Positions 55,448 to 64,000 of a stretch of DNA of 64,000 nucleotides are shown here, piece after piece. The DNA comes from Shinisaurus crocodilurus (taxonomy: Eukaryota > Chordata > Lepidosauria > Squamata > Shinisauridae), in the NCBI GenBank assembly GCA_021292165.1, contig CM037878.1, positions 193,563,118 through 193,627,117 on the forward strand. Direction: 5' to 3'. Position 1 is the stretch's first letter. Each line of letters opens with the position of its first letter. The notes beneath the pieces were generated by a model that was not told the origin of the DNA, did not search any database, and saw nothing but the letters and a program-made list of their open reading frames with translations. The position numbers were made by a program, and so were the translations under genes.

Positions 55448-57295
55448 GAGCCTCAGGCTAGCTGTCCCCAGAAGGCCACGCCCCCTTCCCCTGCCTTCAC
55501 CCCCTTCCTCCAACCCACTGAGAATTGGGTGGTTTCCCAGCTTTTGTGCAGTCTTTTCTCCATTCTATGGAATGCCTCTCCTAAGGTTTTGCTACTGATA
55601 ATAAAAGCTTTAAGCTAAAATATGCTGGTATTTTTGGTATTTTTTGCCTCAACTTTTTTATTTTTTTGCCTTTGGCCTCACCCCCATTGGCCTGCAGCCC
55701 CACCCCCACCCCTGGAATGTGGCCACTGTGAGCTCCTCCAAAATGGAATTTGGCCCTTGGGATGAAAGAGGTTTTGCGCCTCAGCTTAAAAGCATGGTAG
55801 TTCCCATATGAGTAAGAAAATGGATAAAATTGGTCATGTGGTTTGCTGTATCTGTATCATCATGGTTAGCAACCTCTCAAGTTATACCAGGGTGCTTGAG
55901 AGGTTTGTCATTAGTATGGTTACTAACCAGAAAACCACAGCAAACCAATTGGGTACAAGAATTTGGAAGTTCTCTTATTGGTGAGGGAACAACTGCAGGA
56001 TCAGCAGCTTGCCACACCACATGCTGTTAAATGCACATCATAATGCACTTTGGAATTCCTGAGAAATCTGAGACACGCATACAGTACAGATAAATTGTGG
56101 CCCACTCTTTTCCAGACCCCCAGAGCATAGGCTACCCTTGTCCTTTGGGAGCGCTGGAGGAGGAAAAGGATGCCAAAATGTCCATATGAATATCTCCTTG
56201 ACACATGGCCCACATGGGTAAAAATGGATCATGTTCATAGTTTCAAATTATATTACAAATAAAAGTCCGTGCATATATAACCACACTATCTTTCTCTCAG
56301 AATTTGAAGATACATATATTACATCCAAAAAAAAAGGTAGAGATTGAATTTTGATTGAATTTAATGTTGTTGATTGGGGGTTGATTGGGGACTGATATTC
56401 TGAATGGGTGAAGCACAATGCTTGGAGCAGGCAGTGCTAGGTACCAAAAATATCTGGGGCTCAGGCCCACAGGACAACAACAAAAAAAGCACAAATGTGT
56501 ATATGCTAATTTATATATGCTCTAAAGTCTCTCTCTCTGTGTCTGTGTGTGTCTTTAAAGGACCCTGTCTCCTAAGGACACCCCTATTTGAAAAAAAAGG
56601 ATGCATGGACAGGGGAGAGGAGGGCATTTGATTACAGAAAAACCCTCAGTTCAAGTGTGGGGGAGCAGCAGGAGGTGAAGCACATGTGAGCAAAAAGCCA
56701 GCTAATCTAGGGGGACCAGATGCAACAGAGATCATCAGGGCCCCTGTACCTTTATTTCAGCAAATGCCCACGGACAGCAGGGTGGTGGGGCAGATGATGG
56801 CCTCCCAGAGATTCGGGGCACCACATGAACGATTTGGGGCTTTAGCCCTAGTGGGCCGCTCCCTAACACTGCCTCTGTTTGAGAGGCCTCACTTCAGACC
56901 TTGCACTGTAATGCATTTTGGATTCCTCCCACCCCCCCCACCTTGGAAAACGGTGTAGGTATTACGCTGGCATTCGAACACCTCAATGGGAGAATAATGC
57001 AGTGAACAGTCATAATCTTATGATATCTCAATGCAAGTCCAGGGAGAGATACCATATTACACTGTGTTTTACATCTCTCCCTTTCAACAGGTGTGGGAGC
57101 AAGCTGGTGTCTAAATCTGGAATGTAGATCTGTGGGAATGTACATACCAATTATTATTCCACCATCTTCATCTTCGAAGCAGAAATCACATTACAGGATA
57201 TCTGCATTTTCCTCCCCCTGAAAAGGAAAAGTGGTTCAGCTTTGGGCTGCTATTCAGCCAGATTTTGTTCTGAGCATGCATACCACAGTTTATTC
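55448..57295. other. Intergenic sequence, no supported gene
   Basis: ORFs up to 90 codons show no domain. A (CT)n(GT)n stretch lies near 56525-56552. No element boundary is recognised. Confidence 0.45.
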
Positions 57296-57299
57296 CAAT

Positions 57300-57488
57300 T
57301 GTTCAGTAGTAGCGCACATGCTTTGCATATGGAAGGCACCAGGTTTAATCCCCTGCATCTCCAGCTGAAAGGACTGGATAGCAGGTGATGTGGCAGGCCT
57401 CTGCCTGAGTCCCTGAAGAACCAGACAATGCTGGTCTGGATGGACAAATAGTCTGGCTGGGTATCAGGCAACTTCCTATGTTCCTGTT
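57300..57488 (+). repeat. tRNA-derived SINE (type B)
   Basis: It has the box A-like AGCGCACATGCTTTGCATATG and box B-like GGTTTAATCCC, then CATCTCCAGCTGAAAGGAC, TCTGCCTGAGTCCC and GGCAACTTCCTATGTTCC as the end. The order and spacing match 25386-25592 on the other strand. Confidence 0.82.
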
Positions 57489-57587
57489 TGTTTTATTTAT
57501 GACATTTACGTCCTGCCTTTTAGGAAAACTTTGAAGAAAGCTAACAAAAGCATTAAATATATACCAACTATTAGAACAATACATTTA

Positions 57588-57698
57588 GGGTGCAATCCTA
57601 TGCATGTTTAGACGAGGGCGGTGGGAAATGTCCTACAACTCTCAGCATGCTCTAGCTAGCCAGGAGTTGCTGGGAGTTGTAGGACTCCCCCCCACATC
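57588..57698. mobile_element. TTAA-type MITE, right end shared with its neighbour
   Basis: The left end GGGTGCAATCCTATGC follows TTTA. Arms TCCTACAACTCTCAGCATG and GCTGGGAGTTGTAGGA fold. It stops at CCACATC directly before the TTAA of the next copy, so its right TIR is missing. Confidence 0.65.
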
Positions 57699-57702
57699 TT
57701 AA

Positions 57703-57836
57703 AGGCACAATCCTATGCATGTTTAGACAGGAAAAAAAGTCATACAACTTCCAGCATTCCCTAACCATCCATGCTGGCTGGGGAATGCTGGGAATTGTAG
57801 CATTTTTTTCTGTGTAAACATGTGTAGGATTGTGCC
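57703..57836. mobile_element. TTAA-flanked palindromic MITE, exact target site
   Basis: AGGCACAATCCTATGCATG on the left and, inverted, GGCACAATCCTACACATG on the right. TTAA flanks both ends (57699-57702 and 57837-57840). Same family as 47931-48061. Confidence 0.85.
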
Positions 57837-58054
57837 TTAAATGTCTAATTACAAATATAATTACACACCCGATCACACAAACTAAGACAGCAGGGGCAGG
57901 GGAAAACAGCAATAAAACTGTTTTATTGGGGCATAACAGGCAGAATAAAAATACAGCAAGGATTAATTTCAGGGTAGACCCAGGTAGGTTGAGCCTACCC
58001 ATCACTTTTGGCAGTGCTCTCCAAGATGAATGAAACTATTGGATTTGGCACTTA

Positions 58055-58195
58055 GGGCACAATCCTATGCATGTTTACACAGGAAAAAAATCATACAACT
58101 CCCAGCATTCCCCAGCCAGAATGGCTAGCTGGGGAATGGCATGCTGGAAGTTGTAGGACTTTTTTCAAGTCTAAATATGCATAAGATTGCACTCT
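58055..58195. mobile_element. TTAA-type MITE, decayed target site
   Basis: The left end GGGCACAATCCTATGCATG follows CTTA. The right end is GCATAAGATTGCACTC. Arms CATACAACTCCCAGCATTCC and GGAAGTTGTAGGAC fold. Confidence 0.72.
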
Positions 58196-58199
58196 TACT

Positions 58200-59900
58200 C
58201 AAGGATGAAAATGGGTTTCCGCAAACAGTAAAAGCTCTGCGCTTGCAGAATATCACCATTGGATATAACCCTGTGTGCGTCTGTGATCTTTGCTATAGAT
58301 TCGATATAATAAAACCCATCCACCACACTGCTTTATCTCTCTGCAGATATATGCTCTAGTATCCTTTAAAAATATTTACTAGTGGACCAATTCTAAAATA
58401 TGCTTAAGATGAATATGATGTTACCTTAACATTGATAATACACTGATGTCTCAGGCAGATGGTTCGGCACAAAAATGATTACAAATGGAGTGCTGAGTGT
58501 TTTTTTCCTCTACATCCCACACCAAATACAAATTATATATTTGTGCTTTTGAGACACCACTGAAAATCCTGGTTTGTTCCTGTCAAATATAGTTTATTAC
58601 ACACTGCTGCTGGAGACTGAAATAATCAGAGGCTAGTTACACATTCTACACCTTTTCTCTTATATAATATTTAGAGATAAATTGTTTTTGGGGCAGGCTG
58701 TACTGACTGTGCATAATGCCTTTATCTTTAAACAGCCATGAAAGCTCAATATTTATGAACAAAAAAAATATGTATCCCATGATGTGGATGCTAAGGGTGA
58801 CAAACGCAAGGTGAGAAGGTGCTTAAAAAAAGATGCAGATACAGAAGAATTCTCAAATCTCATTTGGCTCAGGGAGTAAGGAGATGATCAGCAGGACTAG
58901 GAGTATTGGAAGTCTCCAAGTGTCTCCTTCCTGATGATGGAGGACAAAATGTGAAGTGAAATAATAACACCACTTTGAGAAGCACCCACTACCACCTTTA
59001 TCAAAACCTTCAGTCAGAGAGAGGATGTTTATTGGCAATTTTATGGAGAGGAAGGAATCCAGTGATAAAATGTGAACCATTTATCTTCCCAGTTACTATA
59101 AGGAACTGAGGATGTTACTTGGCTGGATGTAGCTTCTGTGCCTTTTTTGCTACCAAGATATACATACCAATAAAATGTTTTATCATCACTTTAGGTTCAG
59201 GTGGACTTCCATTATCACTCTCGAATCAAAGCCTGTTTGGGAAAATATTCCACTGACCATAAATTTGATATAGGGTTTAAAACCTCATTTAGGCTGAGGA
59301 AGTGGTGGTGTTTTTTGGTTGTTTTTTTTTTTTTAAGTTGCTATTTTTGTTTGGTTGCCGGTAGTCATGTCAACACTCACTTCCTCTGAGCTCAACCTAG
59401 AGCAGGGGGCAGGGTCAACAGGAATGGATTAAAAACCAAGAGCATGTTATTAGGATGCCCTAAAAACTCTTTTTACTCAATAAGCTCTTCCTCCAAATAC
59501 ATGTGGCATTGTTTCTCTTGCCATTGGTAGTAGCTTATCTAATCATGGCAGCAGAACAACTGTGTGTTTCTCTTCTCTTCCCAACTGACCTACAGTAGTT
59601 CCTCACAAAGGTTCTGCTACCTGCCACCTGAGGAGACCTATACAGGAGGGACTCAGGAAACACTGCACAATATGTTCTGAGTTAGCCTTTCCCATACCCC
59701 ATACCCAAGCCTTTCCCCATATACTCCACATTGAACAAAACTTCAAGACAAGCTAAAGGCAGTTCTATTGTCACAAGTAATGCCACATTTGCAGGAGCCA
59801 GCAAAGTGGAACAAGTAGGTGAGAGGCAAGAAGGCTGGTCAAGGAAAGTGGTGGAGGAATACCCTGGAAGTTCCCTGGGAAGCATGAGTGAAATGCAGAG
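58200..59900. other. Intergenic sequence, no supported gene
   Basis: There is no recognised gene. A T run lies at 59325-59335. Short ORFs lack support. Confidence 0.45.
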
Positions 59901-60006
59901 CCATATAAGCGGGAATAAGGGAACTTAGCCTCATCCCTGGCCAGTAATCACTAGAGCTATTATAGTATAGTAGTGCACTCTGTACTATTCTCTGCACATG
60001 TGGAAA

Positions 60007-60007
<1 letters not shown>

Positions 60008-60069
<62 letters not shown>
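60008..60069. repeat. (GATA)n(GACA)n(CA)n compound microsatellite
   Basis: Three repeat types abut, GATA then GACA then CA. Confidence 0.95.
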
Positions 60070-60070
<1 letters not shown>

Positions 60071-61500
60071 TTTTAAATAAATTATAAAAATAAAAATCCC
60101 TACATCTCCCTCTGTAAGTGACAATATCCTAGACAAGCACAGGCCCTGAGGTGGATTCTCAGTATATCAGTCAACAAGTCAGCCCAACTAAATTAAATCC
60201 TTATTTAATGTCAATCCCATAAGAAAGTACCATTTGTCAATAGACAAACCCATAAAAATTGCTGCTTATGATGACAGAGCTAGAAATGAAAAAAAGTCTC
60301 TCCTGCACCTGCTGCTTTTCCAAGATAACTTACCCAAATATAGCTGAAAAGCAGAAGGCTCGATGTTTCAGGCAGGATTATTTATTGATATATTCCAATT
60401 TAATCAACAAGCTCAGTCAATCCTAGGTGAAGCAAGCTTTCCCTCGGCTTCCTAGCTCTCCTGCTTTTTCAGGACATTAAAAACAAGAGCCACAAGATTG
60501 TGCCTTCAATCCAAAACCACACATTTCAGGACAAGGAAATAGCCCATTTTTATGACCAAAAACTATTCAGATTATCTAGAACCCAGTACCCAAACACATA
60601 TGTACATGGCCAAATATCGTTGACACCAGAATGAGTCTCTACTATTCTTTTCTCTGAAATAGCTTTGTTCAGAGCTCTTCGGATGTCCTACATTTGGTTT
60701 GTAAAACTGATACTGCCCTAGGTAGGGAGAGTCTGGGGCAGCATCCAGCAGTTTCAGAGAAGTCTAGGGAAGGAACGGAACTGATTCAGCAGGTCTCAGT
60801 GTACTGCGCTCTGAGGAAACCCATGGGGTGGGGTGGGGAAGCCATTTTGTAGCTGGCTGCTGTGGAGAGCTCCTGATACCTTAAACACTGCATCTCTGCA
60901 TTTGCCTCTCCACCCAAAATGTACAGAAAACTTAAACTTGTACTTAATTTCTAATTGGCTTCCCCACCCCACCCCCATGCCTACCTGGCAAAAAAAATGA
61001 AGTGGCAATGTTAGTATGAAGAGCCCCATGATGCCTGTTTCATTGTACCTTTGTATAGTCCACATATGGGCAACCTATGGTCCATGGGCCCTTCAGTGAC
61101 TGGCTAGCAGCCCATGGGTGGCCAGCAGCACCTGGCACTACTGAAATGAGGTTCGTCTCTATAGTTGGCCTTCTGAGCTCAGGTGCTAGACTATCTGCTA
61201 TATGGTGCTCTGGCAACCACATTCTGAGGGCTGACTGCAGAGAATGCTACAACACCTAGCACTGGGACAGGGTGGTTTTCATGGGAGTCACAGGGAATGA
61301 AAGAAAGGGAATGCATGAATGTTCCCCTCTGCAAAGCCTATGAAAATCCCTACCCCACCCCCCATGCTAGGAAGCTGTGTAAACAAAGAAAAGATCTCAT
61401 TTATGTGAATGTCCCCCCTCCAAGCTTCCTAGTGCAAGGTGTATTTTATAGGCATCACAGGGAGTCCCCTCTTTGCATGTGTGGGGAAGGTTGTGTGTCT
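60070..61500. other. Intergenic sequence, no supported gene
   Basis: No gene or recognised element is seen. Confidence 0.45.
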
Positions 61501-61509
61501 GCCAGGGAA

Positions 61510-61660
61510 ATGTATGTGTGTGTGTGTGCATACGTCTCTGTGTGAAGGATGTCAGCATGTGCCAGTGTGTGTGTGTGTGTGTGTGTGCAAGCATGTGTTA
61601 ATGTGTATGTCTGCCTGTGGGTGGAAGGATATGTGTATGTCTATTTGTGTGTGTGAGGGG

Positions 61661-61700
<40 letters not shown>
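61510..61700. repeat. Cluster of three (GT)n tracts
   Basis: GT runs at about 61512-61528, 61564-61587 and 61664-61700 are separated by GT-rich sequence. Cysteine/valine-rich ORFs across it are artefacts of the repeat. Confidence 0.92.
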
Positions 61701-61705
<5 letters not shown>

Positions 61706-62250
61706 CCCAAGCACCATGCAGCCCCTGAAAGATTCTCCAGTCACCAGTGCAGCTCTCAGTGCAAAAAAGGTTGGCAACTCCTGGGCTAGTCCTTCCTTGT
61801 CATATTTGATTTCCCTGACATTTTTAAAGTTGGGTTAGCAGCAATGCATGATGTGGCTTCTGTCCCCTGCATCACTCCAGGGGATATTCAGATTGAATAT
61901 TGCCTTATTTCTATGGGAATCCTCAGCATATAGAGGTCTTCTATACCTTCCTGGCCTGAGGGTGTAAGGCTCCCATAAACCTCTCCCTAGCAGCTTCTCC
62001 TATCCCCCAGCCATGCAGGAGCATGAGACTGCAGAAACAGTCAAGGTCCCTATAAGAACTATAGTCAACACCCCTTGGGTGGAGCCACTGGAAGACCCAG
62101 CTTTGCCAGTCTTTGAAAGGCCTCTGTTGACTGCAGGGTGTTGTTTTTTGCTGAGACAATGGGCCAATTCTCACCTCATGCTAAGCCACAGTGGGTTACT
62201 TAATCCCTGGGGTTTAGCGGTTCATGTGGGTGGCCATTTTATATTTCAAG
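61701..62250. other. Intergenic sequence
   Basis: No gene is supported. TGGGTT-type words near 62190 belong to the MITE family of the next entry. Confidence 0.4.
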
Positions 62251-62256
62251 CCATGA

Positions 62257-62408
62257 CTGTGCTTGTCATGTCATGTGATCCAGGCGAGGGTGGGCTGTTG
62301 GCATGGTTAACAAACCACCCACAACACATGGGCTGACCTTAGGGTTGTGTGGGTGGTGTGTTAACCACACCAAAACCCACCCTCACTGGGCTCACATGAC
62401 ACGACAAG
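62257..62408. mobile_element. Foldback MITE related to the 36-38 kb cluster
   Basis: The left end CTTGTCATGTCATGTGATCC and the inverted right end CTTGTCGTGTCATGTGAGCC match. The arms continue (GAGGGTGGG, then GGTTAACAAACCACCCAC and its inverse). The CATGTGAC-type terminus recalls the palindromes at the inner ends of the large inverted repeat. Confidence 0.7.
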
Positions 62409-62812
62409 CTGCTCTCACAGCTTGAATGTGCAAAAGTCTCCTGGCACATGCTGCAGGCAGCAGCCCACCATTGGCCAATGTCTCCTTCCAGCTCAGCCAA
62501 CTGAGCACACTAGAAGCTGTCCATGGTCCTGATTGTTGCTTGCCTGAATACAGCAAAGCTAAGCCAGTGGTGAATTGGCTTGCTGTGACTTGTTCTGTGA
62601 ACTGGCTTACTGTGATCTGACTGACTTTTAAACTGCCTTGTAGTGATCTGATTGACTCAACTTGATCTACTTGACTCAATCTGATTTACTTTACCCAGAT
62701 TTGTTCAGCATAGCCTACCTCTTCCCTTGTAGGCTCCGAGCCCTGGCAACAAGGATAGTGTGCTGGCCCTTAACAAACATATATTTCTGTATCCAAGGGA
62801 AAGAGGGAGTTC

Positions 62813-63058
62813 AACATTTATTTATTTATTTATTTATTTATTTGTATTTATATCCCAACTTTTTTCCTGCAAGGAACCCAAGGTGGCTTACATAATCCTT
62901 CTCTCCATTTTATCTTCACAACAACCCTGTGAGGTAGGTTATGCTAAGAGTCAGTGACTGGTCCAAAGTCTCCCAGTGAGCTTTGTGGCTGAGTAGGGAC
63001 TAGAATCCATATCTCCCATGTCTCAGTCCAACACTCTAACCACTACACCACACTATCA
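62813..63058 (-). repeat. tRNA-derived SINE (type A), complete
   Basis: On the minus strand it has a box A-like GTGGTGTAGTGGTTAGAGTG, box B-like GATTCTAGTCCC, body GGGAGACTTTGGACCAGTCA, tail GCCACCTTGGGTTCCTTGC and an (AAAT)n end at 62818-62842. It is a full-length copy opposite to 7028-7270. Confidence 0.87.
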
Positions 63059-63074
63059 CTCAATATCTCTTCAC

Positions 63075-63885
63075 AAACATGGTCTATCTAACCATTAATG
63101 ATCAGTTTAATCCAGATAAAACTAAATTGCTGCTGCTTGGGAAAATCTATCAATCTGGAATTAGATGTTCAGCCTGACTTGGATGGGATTACACTTGTCC
63201 TTAAGAATCAGGTTCATAGCCTGGTAGTATTCCTAGATCCATTACTGCAATTAGATGGTTAGGTGGCAGCCAGGGTGCCTTTACCATCTTAGAGTGGTTC
63301 ACCAGCTGCATCCCTTCCTCAGAAAACAGACACAGCCATGCCTTAGCAACATCCAGATGGAATTGCTATAATGCAATCTGTGTTATGTTGGGTTGCCATT
63401 GAAAAGTGCTTGGGAACATCAGGTGGTCCAGAATGCAGCTGCCAGACTGTGGACTGGGGCTAAGCATATGGATCACATTACTCACAGACCGTACCATCTT
63501 TACTGGTTAATTAAAGTCCCAAATGATGTGCAACTGGGCTATCTTCAGGAATTTCTCATACCTCCTGGAACACTTACACTGACATTGGAAGCCTTACTTG
63601 CCCCCCTCCTACTATCAGAAGTGCAGCAAGAAGTGGGCACATTGAATAAGGTCTTCATGTGTATGGCATTTCAGATATGGAATAATCTCCCTACAAAGGG
63701 CAAAGTGGGTCCATCTTGGTTAGCCTTTCACCAAACTTCACCAGTTCTGGTTGCCATGATTGCCACAATGACTGTGCTACTACTCTCTGATGAGTGTGAT
63801 GGGCCGCCAGCCTTCCTCTCAACTCTGAAGCTGCACAGCAGGGCAGAAATCATCCCAGCAATTGTGTGGTGATCCCCATAATCCT
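63075..63885 (+). mobile_element. L2 LINE ORF2 fragment
   Basis: The plus strand includes FNPDKTKLLLLGK near 63109-63147, then VVQNAAARLWTGAKHMDHIT near 63423-63482, HLYWLIKVPNDVQLGYL and, in another reading, MAFQIWNNLPT near 63664-63696. This order (PDKTE-, LVQNAAAR-, HWLPV- and WNSLP-like blocks) is typical of L2 ORF2 after the RT catalytic site. Stops and at least one shift make it a dead copy. The 159-codon ORF here is therefore retrotransposon-derived, not a host gene. Confidence 0.78.
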
Positions 63886-64000
63886 GCAGGAACCTGCATA
63901 GCCTGCCTACAGAGTCTTGGCTATGCAGGGCCAAACTCACAAAACCCGCTGCTGCCACTATTGGAAGGTGCCCATTGCATCTTCAGCCAATGGTATCCAA

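Noticed and set aside
61439..61838. Cysteine/valine-rich ORFs that look like small secreted proteins
   Set aside because: They are translations of (GT)n microsatellites.
63393..63872. 159-codon ORF as a host gene
   Set aside because: It contains L2 ORF2 motifs (QNAAARL block) and shifts frame for later motifs; it is a retrotransposon remnant.

Overview
The window looks like ordinary repeat-rich intergenic or intronic DNA from a vertebrate, most likely a squamate reptile (lizard or snake). The reasons are the AT-rich background, the absence of bacterial-style ORFs, and the mix of L1, CR1 and L2 LINE remnants, tRNA- and 5S-rRNA-derived SINEs, many hAT-like MITEs and abundant microsatellites. 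I found no host protein-coding exon I can name. Almost every short ORF is chance or a decayed retrotransposon reading frame, so the annotation is mainly of mobile elements.

Layout. 1-10 kb: a 5S-headed SINE, CR1 and L2-type tails, the 3' end of a LINE with a CCHC C-terminus, a tRNA-SINE and a complete solo LTR (8119-8749) with exact 5-bp target duplications. 9-21 kb: several TIR elements with TA, TTAA or 8-bp target duplications, an L2 ORF2 fragment, a 0.2-kb segment present twice, and a second 5S-derived SINE type. 21-25 kb: a scrambled CR1, a foldback element, and a long-TIR element whose interior is a copy of sequence found again at 49.5 kb. 25-36 kb: SINEs, a complete 1.37-kb hAT-type element (29365-30731) and an L2 fragment. 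36-41 kb: a near-identical inverted repeat with arms of about 0.45 kb around a 1.5-kb spacer, next to a 5'-truncated L1. 41-52 kb: SINEs and MITEs, then low-repeat AT-rich sequence around the 49.5-kb parent copy. 52-54.4 kb: a relatively CpG-rich block with CCAAT boxes and a good minus-strand splice donor, the best candidate for a host promoter and noncoding first exon. 54.4-64 kb: LINE remnants, MITEs, microsatellites and SINEs.

There is no operon or pathway here. The strongest results are structural: exact target-site duplications that fix element boundaries, two kinds of 5S-derived SINE with different LINE-type tails, a TIR element that seems to have captured local sequence, and a recent inverted duplication that includes an L1 3' end. 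All family names come from remembered motifs, not from searches.
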